DNA of 64,000 nt, from positions 434,001 to 498,000 of the forward strand of contig CAVPWE010000001.1 in the NCBI GenBank assembly GCA_963709485.1, read 5' to 3'. How positions within the stretch are numbered: the first letter of the stretch is position 1; each line of letters starts with the position of its first letter. Both the position numbers and the translations under genes were made by a program. Of this stretch, positions 41,837-51,511 are shown one piece after another. The notes beneath the pieces were generated by a model that did no database searches, was not told the DNA's origin, and worked only from the letters and a program-made list of their open reading frames with translations. The stretch is from JAXDBM01 sp963709485. GTDB taxonomy: Bacteria; Desulfobacterota; Syntrophia; Syntrophales; Fen-1087.

Positions 41837-44800
41837 GTGCGAAAAATCGTTGAAAAAAAGAAAATCCACAGCGATCCCGCCTATCAGGCGCTTTTAGACC
41901 GGCTCCGCCAATCCCCCCCGTCCGGCCCGGGAAGCCTGCGCGCAAGGGGCCTGCACGGTTCGGCAAAATCCTTCTACCTGTCGCTCCTGTTCAGACAGAC
42001 TTCCAGGTTCCTGATCGTGGTCAGCCCCACGGAGCGGGAGGCCGTCGGCATGGCCCGGGACATGTCTTTTTTCCTCGGGCCGGACCGGGTCCTGCACTAC
42101 CCTTCCTGGGACATGTTGACGACGGACCTCTTCGCTTTCCAGCGGGATGCCGAGCTGGCGCGGCTGGAGGGTCTTTGCCGGCTGCGGTCGCCCGACCCGT
42201 CGGTCATTGTTCTATCCCTGAAGGCCCTGGCGCAGAAGGTCATGCCCGGGACCGTCCTGGATGCCTACCGGCGCGTCGTTGCCATCGGGGACGCGGTGGA
42301 GCGCGATGCCCTGGCAGAGACGCTCCTGGCGGGCGGCTACCGGCGGGAGACCCTGGTGGAAGAGCGGGGGGAATTCAGCGTCCGGGGCCACGTGCTCGAT
42401 CTGTTCCCGCCCACGGCGGAAAATCCCTACCGGCTCGAGTTCTTCGGGGACGAGCTGGAATCGATCCGGACCTTCGATCCCGCGACGCAGCGGTCCGTCG
42501 GGGAGGAAATCGAGTTTGTCCTGACGCCGGCGCGGGAGGTTATCCTGTCCGGGCGAAGGCGGCAGCGGGCCGTCCGGAACATCCGCCTCCGTGCCTCCAT
42601 GCTGGACCTCCCGCGCACGACCCGGGAGCGCCTGGCCGAGCTGATCGGCAACGATCTGGTATCCGCAACCAATCCCCTGTTCCTGTCGCTTTTCTATGAA
42701 AATGCCGGCCCGTCCGATCCCTCGCCGGGTTCGCCGGAAGAGTTCGAAGACAGCGGCGAGGCCCTGGCCGGCTTCCTGGATTATCCGCCGGCCGGAAGCC
42801 TGATCGTGGTGGATGATCCTCTGGGCATGGGGGCCGCCCTCGAGGCCCTGGAAAACGACATGGACCGGTTTCTGATGAAGGCCCGTGTCGAGAACAGATT
42901 TTATCTGGAACGGGAGGCGTCCTGCCTGAATGCCGGACAGATCGAGGCCCAGCTTCAGGCCTTTCAGCGGATCGTGCTGGAGGGTCTGGCCATGGACTTC
43001 GACGAATCCCCCGGCTATGCGCAAATGGCGGAACCCCCGGTCCGGTTCGAAGTGGCGACCGATTTCGGCCTGCGGCAGCCTCAGCCAGCCGGGGCGGAGG
43101 AAGCGGGCATCTTCCGCCCGCTTGCCGAAAAGATCGAAAAATGGCTTCAGGAAGGGTATCTGCTGACCTTTGTCTGCGGCGGTCCCGAGGAAGTTCAGAG
43201 GATTTCCCATCTCGCCGCGCAGTACCGGCTGCCCGTTTGCCGGCCGGAGGGGTCGATCCTGGATGACGTGGAGCATCATGCGGGGCAGGGGAGGCTGGTT
43301 CTTCGTGAAGGGCGCCTCGGCGGCAGCTTTCAGCTCCCCGCCTTAAGGCTGACGGTCATCAGCGAAGCGGACGTCTTTGGCCGGAAGGTCGCGAGGAAAA
43401 AATGGCGGCCGGTCCGGGAAGGCTACTTTCTCAAGTCCTTCGGCGAGCTCAAGGAGGGCGATTTCGTGGTCCATACCGACCACGGGATCGGCCTTTACCG
43501 GGGGCTCCAGAAACTGGCGATCGACCTGAGCGAGAACGACTTTCTCCTGCTGGAGTACCTCGACGGCGACAAGCTCTACATTCCCGTGGACCGCCTCGAC
43601 CAGATCCAGCGTTACATCGGGCCGGACGGCCATGCGCCGAAGATCGACAAGCTGGGCGGCCCTTCCTGGGATGCCGTCAAGGAGAAGGTAAGGAAATCCG
43701 TCCGGGAGGTGGCGGAGGAGCTGGTTGGGATCTACGCCGCCCGGGAGGTCATGGAGCGGGACGCTTTCGCCCCGCCCGACCGTTTGTACGACGAATTCTC
43801 CGCGTCCTTCGAGTTCGAGGAAACGCCCGACCAGGCCAGGGCCATCGAGGACATCCACCTGGACATGAACGACGCCAAACCCATGGACCGCCTGATCTGC
43901 GGCGACGCCGGTTTCGGCAAGACCGAGGTGGCGCTCCGGGCCTCCTTCCGGTCCGTCATGGGCGGCCGGCAGGTGGCGGTGCTGGTGCCCACCACCATTC
44001 TGGCCGAGCAGCATTACCAGACCTTCTCCCGCAGGCTTCAGGATTACCCCGTGCGGGTGGAGGTCCTGAACCGCTTCCGGACGAAGGCCGAGCAGCAAAG
44101 TATCCTGGAGGGCCTCCGCAAGGGGGTTGTGGACATCGTGGTCGGGACCCACCGGCTTCTGCAGAAGGATGTCGATTTCAAGGACCTGGGCCTGGTGATC
44201 ATCGACGAGGAGCAGCGGTTCGGCGTGGCCCACAAGGAGAAGCTCAAGAAGCTGCGCACGCTCGTGGACGTGCTGACGCTCACGGCGACGCCGATTCCCC
44301 GCACCCTCCACCTGTCGCTGGTCGGGATCCGCGACCTTTCAATCATCAATACGCCCCCGGAGGACCGCCGGCCGATCAAGACCTATGTCCTCGAGTTCAA
44401 CGAGGAGGTGATCCGGGAAGCGATCCTCGCCGAGCTCGGGCGAAAGGGGCAGGTCTTCTTTCTCCACGATCGCGTCCGGTCCATTTTCACCATGGCGCGC
44501 TTCCTGGAAAAGCTTGTCCCCGAGGCGAGGATCGGCGTGGTCCACGGGCAGATGAAGCCCCGGGAAATCGAAGAGGCCATGAAAAGATTCGTCCGGGGGG
44601 ACATGGATATGCTCGTCTGCACGTCGATCATCGGATCCGGCCTGGACATCCCGACGGCCAACACCATCATCATCAACCGGGCGGACCGGTTCGGCCTGGC
44701 GCAGCTCTATCAGATCCGGGGGCGGGTGGGGCGCGCCCGGGAGGAGGCGGCCGCCTACCTGCTGATGCCCAAAGGGGCCATGCTCTCGCACGATGCCCGG

Positions 44801-45463
44801 AAGAGGCTGCAGGTCATTGTCGACTTCTCCGAACCCGGGTCCGGGTTCCGCATCGCCACGAGCGATCTGGACATTCGGGGCGGGGGGAGCCTGCTCGGGA
44901 CTTCGCAGTCCGGCCACGTGTCCGCTGTGGGATACGAACTCTATGTCGAGCTGATGGAGAAGACCATCCGCGAACTCAAGGGCGAACCGATGCCCGAGGA
45001 GGGAGTAAGGCCGGAGATCAACCTGGGGCTGCCCGCATTCATCCCGGCGGAGTACATGCCGGACGAGCATCAGCGGCTGGTGAGCTACAAGCGGATATCC
45101 GTGGCGGCGTCCGAGGAGGATATCGAGGTGCTCAGAGGCGAGTTGACCGATCTGTACGGTTTTGTTCCAGCCGAGGTGGACAACCTCTTCGAGGTCATCC
45201 GCATCAAGAATCTGATGAAGTCGCTGAAGGGGAAGAAGCTCAGCTATGACGGGCAGAACCTGATGGTTTTCTTCCACGAGAAGAGCCCCGTCGATCCGGC
45301 AAGGCTGATCGAGCTGGCCCGGAAAAAAATCAGGGGCATGAAGCTGACTCCGGACTACCGGCTCTTTCTGCCCATGCCGGGGCTTTCCGGCGATGCGGTC
45401 GTCGGGCAGGCAAAAAAACTGTTGCAGATGCTGTGCCCGCAATGCGAGAATGGCCGGACATGA
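41837..45463 (+). CDS. mfd: transcription-repair coupling factor
   Basis: 1208 aa, normal Mfd length. The UvrB-like module (to about 350), the RNA-polymerase-interacting CarD-like domain (SFGELKEGDFVVHTDHGIGL, about 533-552), the RecG-like translocase (Walker A LICGDAGFGKTEVALRA at about 691-707, VVGTHRLLQKDV, DEEQRFGVAHKE, LTATPIPRTL, TSIIGSGLDIPTANT, QIRGRVGRA) and the TRCF C-terminal domain are all present. It removes stalled polymerase and recruits UvrA. GTG start 12 bases after the nadA stop. Confidence 0.96.
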   Translation: MRKIVEKKKIHSDPAYQALLDRLRQSPPSGPGSLRARGLHGSAKSFYLSLLFRQTSRFLIVVSPTEREAVGMARDMSFFLGPDRVLHYPSWDMLTTDLFAFQRDAELARLEGLCRLRSPDPSVIVLSLKALAQKVMPGTVLDAYRRVVAIGDAVERDALAETLLAGGYRRETLVEERGEFSVRGHVLDLFPPTAENPYRLEFFGDELESIRTFDPATQRSVGEEIEFVLTPAREVILSGRRRQRAVRNIRLRASMLDLPRTTRERLAELIGNDLVSATNPLFLSLFYENAGPSDPSPGSPEEFEDSGEALAGFLDYPPAGSLIVVDDPLGMGAALEALENDMDRFLMKARVENRFYLEREASCLNAGQIEAQLQAFQRIVLEGLAMDFDESPGYAQMAEPPVRFEVATDFGLRQPQPAGAEEAGIFRPLAEKIEKWLQEGYLLTFVCGGPEEVQRISHLAAQYRLPVCRPEGSILDDVEHHAGQGRLVLREGRLGGSFQLPALRLTVISEADVFGRKVARKKWRPVREGYFLKSFGELKEGDFVVHTDHGIGLYRGLQKLAIDLSENDFLLLEYLDGDKLYIPVDRLDQIQRYIGPDGHAPKIDKLGGPSWDAVKEKVRKSVREVAEELVGIYAAREVMERDAFAPPDRLYDEFSASFEFEETPDQARAIEDIHLDMNDAKPMDRLICGDAGFGKTEVALRASFRSVMGGRQVAVLVPTTILAEQHYQTFSRRLQDYPVRVEVLNRFRTKAEQQSILEGLRKGVVDIVVGTHRLLQKDVDFKDLGLVIIDEEQRFGVAHKEKLKKLRTLVDVLTLTATPIPRTLHLSLVGIRDLSIINTPPEDRRPIKTYVLEFNEEVIREAILAELGRKGQVFFLHDRVRSIFTMARFLEKLVPEARIGVVHGQMKPREIEEAMKRFVRGDMDMLVCTSIIGSGLDIPTANTIIINRADRFGLAQLYQIRGRVGRAREEAAAYLLMPKGAMLSHDARKRLQVIVDFSEPGSGFRIATSDLDIRGGGSLLGTSQSGHVSAVGYELYVELMEKTIRELKGEPMPEEGVRPEINLGLPAFIPAEYMPDEHQRLVSYKRISVAASEEDIEVLRGELTDLYGFVPAEVDNLFEVIRIKNLMKSLKGKKLSYDGQNLMVFFHEKSPVDPARLIELARKKIRGMKLTPDYRLFLPMPGLSGDAVVGQAKKLLQMLCPQCENGRT

Positions 45464-45555
45464 GAAGTTTTGGCGCGGTTTGAATCGCGCCGGCGCTTTG
45501 CGCGGATGAACCCCTTCCGTGCGGCGCCGCGGCCGGAAGCGCTCGGGAGGAAAAG

Positions 45556-46047
45556 ATGATACCCATCGTGTCGATCGTCGGCAAGTCCAATTCGGGAAAG
45601 ACGACCCTGATCGAAAAGATCATCGCGGAACTGGTCCGGCGGGGCTATCGCGTGGCGACGATCAAGCACAACCACCACGGGTTTGAGATCGATCACGAGG
45701 GGAAGGACAGTTGGCGGCACAAGCGGGCCGGCGCCCGCATCACGGTGATCGCCTCGCCCAGCCGGGTTGCGGTGGTGGAGGACATCGAGCGGGATTATGC
45801 GATCGCTGAGCTGGCGGGACGCTACATTCAGGATGTGGACATTGTCCTGTCCGAGGGGTTCAAGAAAAACAACCTTCCCAAGATCGAGGTCAACCGTGCC
45901 GAGATGAACCGGGGCCTGCTCAGCAGCCGGGAAGACAACCTGATCGCCGTGGCCGCGGACAGGCCCCTGGATGCGGGCGTTCCCTGTTACGACATCAACG
46001 ATGTGGCGGGGCTGGCGAGCCTGATCGAAGAACGATTTCTAAGGTAA
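45556..46047 (+). CDS. mobB: molybdopterin-guanine dinucleotide biosynthesis protein MobB
   Basis: 163 aa. P-loop SIVGKSNSGKTTLIEKII (about 6-23), then ATIKHNHHGFEIDHEGKDSW and DIVLSEGFKKNNLPKIEV, the standard MobB signatures. GTP-binding helper for attaching GMP to molybdopterin, relevant to formate dehydrogenases and related enzymes. It starts after GGAGGAAAAG. Lies 92 bases after mfd, same strand. Confidence 0.93.
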   Translation: MIPIVSIVGKSNSGKTTLIEKIIAELVRRGYRVATIKHNHHGFEIDHEGKDSWRHKRAGARITVIASPSRVAVVEDIERDYAIAELAGRYIQDVDIVLSEGFKKNNLPKIEVNRAEMNRGLLSSREDNLIAVAADRPLDAGVPCYDINDVAGLASLIEERFLR

Positions 46048-46058
46048 CGGTCCGTCTC

Positions 46059-46397
46059 ATGGAGCTTGTGGATTTCTGGTCGGTCATGAAGTGGGTTTTG
46101 CTGGTGCTGCTGGCGGGCTTTGTCGGGCAGTTCGGAAAGACCTTTGCCCAGCATGTCATGAAGCGGGTCCGGAAAGAGCCGCAGCCGCCGGCAGGGGCCC
46201 GTGAAGACCCGAACGGGAAGCTTCCCGCGGTCCCGCAAACCGGTGCCCGGCCGCCGTCCGATCTCCCCGCCACATATCCCGCGGAGAAGCCGGCGGTCCT
46301 GCCAACCCCGGCCCCGGCGGACAAGAAGCTGCTCAAAGGCCTGGCCAAACAGAAGAAAAAGGAAGCCAAGGCGCTGCAAAAGGAAGGCAAGGGCTGA
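46059..46397 (+). CDS. small membrane-anchored protein with Pro-rich linker and Lys-rich tail
   Basis: 112 aa. One N-terminal membrane helix (WVLLVLLAGFVGQFG, about 12-26), a Pro-rich middle (LPAVPQTGARPPSDLPATYP) and a Lys-rich C-terminus (KKLLKGLAKQKKKEAKALQK). It follows mobB by 11 bases. Family not recognised; the tail could bind nucleic acid or acidic lipid. Confidence 0.6.
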   Translation: MELVDFWSVMKWVLLVLLAGFVGQFGKTFAQHVMKRVRKEPQPPAGAREDPNGKLPAVPQTGARPPSDLPATYPAEKPAVLPTPAPADKKLLKGLAKQKKKEAKALQKEGKG

Positions 46398-46447
46398 ACC
46401 CCCGGGAGCGGGCTGGAAACGCTTTCATCCGGGGCGGTTCAAAACGC

Positions 46448-48589
46448 TCACAGCACGAACAGGGCGTCCGCGACAACCGGCCTTGACCCGTTGATGATGA
46501 CCGGGTTCAGGTCGATTTCCGAGATCTCCGGGTGCAGCAGGGCAATGAAGCCGATCCCCTGCAGGATGCCGGCGAGCGCCGCCGTGTCGACAGCGGGAAG
46601 CCCCCGGAACGCACCCGTCAACTGGTTTGCCCGGATGTCCTGAATCATCTCCTCCGCTTCCGTGGCGCTGAGCGGCGCCGACCGGAACGCCGTGTCTTTC
46701 AGGGCCTCGGTGAAGACGCCGCCCAGACCGAAGAGGACGCAGGGCCCGAAGCCCGGGAAGCGCGTCATGCCGGCAACGAACTCCCGGTTTCCCGGGATCA
46801 TCTCCTGGATCAGCACGGGCATATCCGCGCCGGCGGCCTTTTGAATGGCCCGCCAGGCGCGCCGCACTTTTGCGTCCGTGGCAATATTCAGAGCAATCAG
46901 CCCCTTGCCGGTTTTGTGCATGATTTCCCAGGCGCAGGCCTTCACGGCCACCGGCCGGCCGATGTCTTTTGCCGCCCGGGCGGCCTCCGCTTCCGTCAGG
47001 ACGATCTTTTCCCGGGTCACGGGCAGGCCGTATGCGGCCAGCACCTGCTTGGCCTGGTGTTCATCCAGCGCCTTCTGCCCTTTTTGCAGCGCGGCCCCGA
47101 TGATTTGGCCGGCCGCATCGCTCCGCCGGGGCGCCGCGGGCTCCGTCAGGGGTTTCCGGCCGCGGATCTCCATGTGCCTCAGAAAGGAGGCCATGCACCG
47201 GGCGGCTTTTTCCGGGGAGTCGAAGACCGGTATGTCGTTTTCCCGGTAGGCCCGGGTGTAATCGTCGTTTGCGTCGAAAAAGGAGGAAACCAGGAGGGGA
47301 ATGCCGTAGGTCCGGGGCAGGGAGACGGTCTTCGTCAGATCCTTTCGGAAACCTGCCAGGAACTGGTCTTCCGATAGATCGCCGGCGAGCTCCCGCACAT
47401 GGGGATAGACCTCCCTCATGAAGCCGGACATCAGCGCGCCGTGCAGGATCACGCCGTCCACTTCGCCGCTTTGCATGATCAGTTCGGGAATGGCCGTTGA
47501 CAGGACCTGCATGTCCAGATGAAAGGTCAGATCGACGGGGTTGGCGCTGGAGGCATGCGGCGGAATCATCGGGCGGATCCGGGCCTGCAGCGCTTCGGAG
47601 TAGCGGGGCACATCGAGGCCGCCCAGGTCGACGTTGTGGGAAATGGCCGTGCCGGGGCCGCCGGAATTGGTGACGATGCCGATCCTTCTGCCCTTGAGGG
47701 GCGGCTGTGCGGCCAGCGCCCAGCCGTGGGCGTAGAGGTCTTCAATGGAATGGACGCGGATGATGCCGGCCTGCCTGAAAATGCCCTCGTAAAGAAAATC
47801 CGGTCCCGCCATGGCGCCGGTGTGGCTCTTGCCGGCGCGGGCGCCCGCTCCGGTGCCGCCCACGTACTGGGCCAGCACCGGCTTGTGCGGCGTGATGCGC
47901 CGGGCGACTTCGATGAAGCGCCGGCCGTCGCGGATGCCCTCGATGTAGAGGATGACGGCCCGGGTGTGCTCGTCTTCGCCCAGGTATTCCAGGGCGTCGA
48001 CGATGTCGATGTTTGCCTCGTTGCCGACGCTGATGGCCTTGCTGAAGCGGATGCCCCGCTCCCGGAGATAGGCCAGCGTCTGGGTCACGTAGGTGCCGCT
48101 CTGGGAGGCCATCCCCAGTGAGCCCGGCTTGCCGGTCAACTGGGCCACCGTCAGATTCAGGGAAAGCTGGGAGTTCAGCATCCCCATGCAGTTGGGTCCG
48201 AGGAAGCGCATGCCGTAGCGCGCGGCAATTTCCTTGAGGCCGTCTTCCATGGTCCGCCCTTCGTCGCCCGTTTCCCGGAACCCCGCCGTGATGACGACGG
48301 CACGCCGGGTGCCGCGTTTTCCGAACGCCTCCAGCACCGGCGCCGCCTGGCGGGTCGGCACGACCAGGACGGCCAGATCCGGCGCTTCCGGCAGGTCGGC
48401 GACCGCGTTGTACGCCTTGAGGCCCAGCACGGTTTTTTCGGTGGGGTGGACCGGGTAGAGCGCGCCCGGGTAGCCGTCCTTGATGATGCTGAGGGCCTGC
48501 AGTGTTCCCATCTTCATGGGACTGTTGTTCGCGCCCGCGATGGCGATGGATCGCGGGTTCATCAGCAGGCGCAGGGGATTTTCCGGCAT
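46448..48589 (-). CDS. acyl-CoA synthetase (NDP-forming), fused alpha-beta subunits
   Basis: 713 aa. The N-terminal CoA-binding domain (LLMNPRSIAIAGANNSPMKM, about 7-26) leads into the succinyl-CoA-ligase-like domains (FLGPNCMGMLN, GMASQSGTYVTQTLAYLRER, SVGNEANIDIVDALEYLGED). AGKSHTGAMAG holds the probable phospho-His loop. The C-terminal ATP-grasp half has VLAAYGLPVTREKIV, GRPVAVKACAWEIMHKTGKG, VLIQEMIPGNREFVAG, and EIDLNPVIING. It makes acyl-CoA (acetyl-CoA, or a longer or aromatic acyl) with ADP formation, or the reverse with ATP gain. AAGGAGG fixes ATG at 48589. Confidence 0.88.
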   Translation of the reverse strand: MPENPLRLLMNPRSIAIAGANNSPMKMGTLQALSIIKDGYPGALYPVHPTEKTVLGLKAYNAVADLPEAPDLAVLVVPTRQAAPVLEAFGKRGTRRAVVITAGFRETGDEGRTMEDGLKEIAARYGMRFLGPNCMGMLNSQLSLNLTVAQLTGKPGSLGMASQSGTYVTQTLAYLRERGIRFSKAISVGNEANIDIVDALEYLGEDEHTRAVILYIEGIRDGRRFIEVARRITPHKPVLAQYVGGTGAGARAGKSHTGAMAGPDFLYEGIFRQAGIIRVHSIEDLYAHGWALAAQPPLKGRRIGIVTNSGGPGTAISHNVDLGGLDVPRYSEALQARIRPMIPPHASSANPVDLTFHLDMQVLSTAIPELIMQSGEVDGVILHGALMSGFMREVYPHVRELAGDLSEDQFLAGFRKDLTKTVSLPRTYGIPLLVSSFFDANDDYTRAYRENDIPVFDSPEKAARCMASFLRHMEIRGRKPLTEPAAPRRSDAAGQIIGAALQKGQKALDEHQAKQVLAAYGLPVTREKIVLTEAEAARAAKDIGRPVAVKACAWEIMHKTGKGLIALNIATDAKVRRAWRAIQKAAGADMPVLIQEMIPGNREFVAGMTRFPGFGPCVLFGLGGVFTEALKDTAFRSAPLSATEAEEMIQDIRANQLTGAFRGLPAVDTAALAGILQGIGFIALLHPEISEIDLNPVIINGSRPVVADALFVL

Positions 48590-48681
48590 CTTTTCCTCCT
48601 TGGCTGAAAGCGGTGTCGCGGAGCGGATCGAATGTTGATTTCGCGCTGTGACCTTAGGCAATGCATGCCCCGCTGTCAAGG

Positions 48682-48705
48682 AAAATTGATTTTAAAATCA
48701 ATTTT
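48682..48705. promoter_or_regulatory. perfect 24-bp palindrome between divergent genes
   Basis: AAAATTGATTTT is followed directly by its exact complement AAAATCAATTTT. It lies in the 230-base gap between the acyl-CoA synthetase and trxB starts, 93 bases from the former and 115 from the latter. A dimeric regulator could bind it; a loop-less hairpin is less likely as a terminator. Confidence 0.5.
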
Positions 48706-48819
48706 TTCGGGGCCGGAACACGGCCATTTTATGCTTTACAAAGACCCGCCTTGTCGATTAGAAGTATGCAGTAATCATCTTTTTGAGGCATTACCGTTCA
48801 GGAGGGCGAACCCGCACCG

Positions 48820-49785
48820 ATGGCAAAAAAACAGATTCCCGAACAGGTCTATGATCTCGCGATTATCGGCGGCGGCCCCGCCGGATTCACCGCAGGGCTT
48901 TACGGCGCCAGGGCGGGCCTCCGGACGCTGCTGATGGAAGGGGCATCGACGGTCAGCCAGATCACGGTGACCGATCTGATCGAAAATTACCCGGGGATTC
49001 CCGAGGGGATCAACGGATTCGACCTCATCGAAAAATTCAAGAAACAGGCCCTCCAGTTCGGCGCGGAAATGGTTTCCGGCGATGCCGGGAACATTGTTAA
49101 AACCCGGTGGGACGGGATCGAGGGCTGGGAGATTCGGGCCGGCCGGAAGTCCTACGAGGCCCTGGCGGTCATTGTCGCGACGGGGGCACACTGGCGCAGG
49201 CTGGGGGTTGCCGGCGAGGAGGCCTTCATCGGGAAGGGCGTTTCCTTCTGCGCGACCTGTGACGGGCCATTTTTCCGCGACCGGGAGGTCGTCGTGGTGG
49301 GCGGCGGCAACACGGCGGTCCAGGAGGCCATCTTCCTGACCCACTTTGCCCGGAAAGTGACCATTGTCCACCGGCGGGACCGTCTGCGGGCCACGGGCAT
49401 CCTGGCCCAGCGGGCCTTCGACAATCCCAAAATCGATTTTGCCTGGAATGCCGTGGTCGATGAAATCACCGGCGCCGAGGGCGTCGGGGCCGTCCGCGTC
49501 CGCGATGTAAAGACCTCGGAGACCCGCACGATCCCCGCCGCGGGCATCTTTATTTTTGTCGGCCTCATTCCCAACACCGATCTCGTCCGCGGCCTCGTGG
49601 AGCTGGATCCGGGCGGCCACATCCTCGTCGATGCGAACATGCGGACCTCGGCGAAGGGGATCTTCGGCTGTGGGGACTGCACCGGCAAGCTCCTGCGCCA
49701 GGTCATCACGGCCTGCGGCGACGGCGCCACGGCGGCACATGCCGCGCAGCTCTACGTGGAAGACCTGAAGGGCGAATCCTACTGA
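48820..49785 (+). CDS. trxB: thioredoxin reductase
   Basis: 321 aa, low-molecular-weight type. FAD motif LAIIGGGPAGFTAGLYGARA (about 12-31), redox-active CxxC in SFCATCDGPFF (about 143-153), NADPH motif VVVGGGNTAVQEAIFL (about 160-175), and IFGCGDCTGKLLRQVITACG near the end. It reduces thioredoxin, or works with a related partner, in the cytoplasm. GGAGG precedes ATG. The lgt gene starts two bases after its stop. Confidence 0.93.
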   Translation: MAKKQIPEQVYDLAIIGGGPAGFTAGLYGARAGLRTLLMEGASTVSQITVTDLIENYPGIPEGINGFDLIEKFKKQALQFGAEMVSGDAGNIVKTRWDGIEGWEIRAGRKSYEALAVIVATGAHWRRLGVAGEEAFIGKGVSFCATCDGPFFRDREVVVVGGGNTAVQEAIFLTHFARKVTIVHRRDRLRATGILAQRAFDNPKIDFAWNAVVDEITGAEGVGAVRVRDVKTSETRTIPAAGIFIFVGLIPNTDLVRGLVELDPGGHILVDANMRTSAKGIFGCGDCTGKLLRQVITACGDGATAAHAAQLYVEDLKGESY

Positions 49786-49786
49786 G

Positions 49787-50641
49787 ATGTTCACCGACTG
49801 GCGGCACATCCCTTTTCATGTCCATCCGGTCCTTTTTGAAATCGGGTCTTTCCAGGTCCGCTACTACAGCGTCATGTACCTGGTCGCCTTTGCGCTGACC
49901 TATATCCTGGTCATGTACCGCATCAAAAAGGAGCGGTACGAGTATTCGGCGGAAACGATCCAGGACTATTTCGTCTGGGCCGTCCTGGGCCTGATCCTCG
50001 GCGCCCGGCTCGGTTACGTCCTCTTTTACAACCTGTCCTACTACGCGGCTCACCCCCTGGAGATTTTTGTGCCCTTTGACTTTACGAACGGCGTCCGTTT
50101 CGTCGGGATCAGCGGCATGTCCTACCACGGGGGGGCCGTCGGCGTTTTAGCGGCCACGCTCATTTTCTGCCGCAGGCGCCGGATCGACTTCTGGCGGTTT
50201 GCCGATCTTTTCGTCCCGGCCATTCCGCTGGGCTACACGTTTGGACGGATCGGAAACTTCATCAACGGGGAACTTTACGGGCGCGCGACCTCCGTTCCCT
50301 GGGGGATGATCTTTCCCCAGGATCCCCTGCTGGCGGTAAGGCACCCCTCGCAGCTTTACGAGGCCTTTTTCGAGGGACTGTTCCTTTTTATTGTTCTCTG
50401 GATGATCCGGCGGAAAAGACCCTTTGAGGGGTTTCTGCTCGCCCTCTACATCATGGGCTACGGCCTGGTCCGCTTTTTCATTGAATTCTACCGCGAGCCC
50501 GACGCGCAACTGGGCTTTGTTTTTGCTTCGTTCAGCATGGGCCAGCTTCTCTGCGTTATCATGATGGCCCTGGGCGCGGCGATCCTCTTCTGGCGGCGTT
50601 CCGTTGCGGGCGGACTGCCGGCGTTGAAGCGACAGTCCTGA
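49787..50641 (+). CDS. lgt: prolipoprotein diacylglyceryl transferase
   Basis: 284 aa with about seven membrane helices. Signatures: GISGMSYHGGAVGVLAA (catalytic His, about 104-120), GYTFGRIGNFINGELYGR (about 147-164) and WGMIFPQ. Adds diacylglycerol to the lipobox Cys of lipoproteins, such as the one at 19535. Tightly coupled to trxB. No frameshift. Confidence 0.93.
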   Translation: MFTDWRHIPFHVHPVLFEIGSFQVRYYSVMYLVAFALTYILVMYRIKKERYEYSAETIQDYFVWAVLGLILGARLGYVLFYNLSYYAAHPLEIFVPFDFTNGVRFVGISGMSYHGGAVGVLAATLIFCRRRRIDFWRFADLFVPAIPLGYTFGRIGNFINGELYGRATSVPWGMIFPQDPLLAVRHPSQLYEAFFEGLFLFIVLWMIRRKRPFEGFLLALYIMGYGLVRFFIEFYREPDAQLGFVFASFSMGQLLCVIMMALGAAILFWRRSVAGGLPALKRQS

Positions 50642-50781
50642 CCGGCGGCAGCCTCCGAGGCGGCCGGTTGTCCATATCGTTCGTGAACGGCGAATCGAGC
50701 GGTTTTGCCTGCGGGTGCGGGCGGCGTGATATGACGTTTTGCGAGGTTGTAAATAATCATTCAACAAGGAGGGTGCCGGAA

Positions 50782-51321
50782 ATGACGAAGGAAGAAAAGA
50801 TCGAAGCCGTAAAGCAGCGGGCAAGAAAGAATTTTTCATTGGGGTACAACTGCACCGAATGTGTGACCGAGGCGGTTCTGACCCTCATCGATACGGGGCT
50901 GCCGACGGAGGCGAAGAAAATGGCCACCGGTTTCGGGGGCGGCGTGGGGCTCTACGGAGACACCTGCGGCGCCATCACCGGCGCGATCCTGGCCGTGGGC
51001 GCCGTGCACGGCCGCAGCTCTCTGCCGGAAGGGGAGGGCAAAGAGGCCGTAAAGAAGGCCGCCGACCAGCTCTACGGCAAGCCGGGCCTTTACCGCCTGT
51101 TCAACCAGATTCCCAACCGTCTCAAAGACAAATTCGGCGCCACCCAGTGCCGGGAGCTGACGACGTCGTGGCAGTCCACGTGGCTTTGCCGCGACCATGC
51201 CCTCTTCTGCCGCGACCTGATTACGGATGCCGCCGGCCTGGCAGCTGAGATGGCCCTGTCGGACCGTGACGAGCTGGCCTCGAAACCGTTCGGGAAGAAC
51301 GTGGAGAATCTGAAAGAGTAG
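50782..51321 (+). CDS. C_GCAxxG_C_C family redox protein
   Basis: 179 aa. Conserved Cys positions are visible: LGYNCTECVTEAVL (about 18-31), YGDTCGAITGAILAVG (about 57-72), CRELTTSW and WLCRDHALFCRDLI. The family, common in anaerobes and Firmicutes, is named after this pattern and is thought to be a redox or metal protein; the function is unproven. GGAGGG before ATG. A terminator follows, so it is separate from the selenoprotein gene downstream. Confidence 0.85.
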   Translation: MTKEEKIEAVKQRARKNFSLGYNCTECVTEAVLTLIDTGLPTEAKKMATGFGGGVGLYGDTCGAITGAILAVGAVHGRSSLPEGEGKEAVKKAADQLYGKPGLYRLFNQIPNRLKDKFGATQCRELTTSWQSTWLCRDHALFCRDLITDAAGLAAEMALSDRDELASKPFGKNVENLKE

Positions 51322-51331
51322 AAAAACATCT

Positions 51332-51372
51332 AACCGGCCCTGTCTTTCTATCGGCTCGCGGGGCCGGTTTTG
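51332..51372 (+). terminator. Rho-independent terminator
   Basis: AACCGGCCC pairs with GGGCCGGTT, followed by TT, about ten bases after the stop of the C_GCAxxG_C_C gene. Confidence 0.7.
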
Positions 51373-51511
51373 CCGCATTCCGGTGGCGGTGCGAACCCCC
51401 TTTTTCTTTTCTGAAACGGGGTGAAGTCGGCGTTCACGCAGCGCCGCGCACGTTTCCCGCCGAAGGGGGCGGGACCGGGGAGAATCCTGCATCTCAGGAG
51501 GTTTCGTTTTC

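Noticed and set aside
46395..46441. Inverted repeat TGAACC...GGTTCA between two convergent genes as a bidirectional terminator.
   Set aside because: The stem is interrupted and no T tract follows on either strand, so it is too weak to list.
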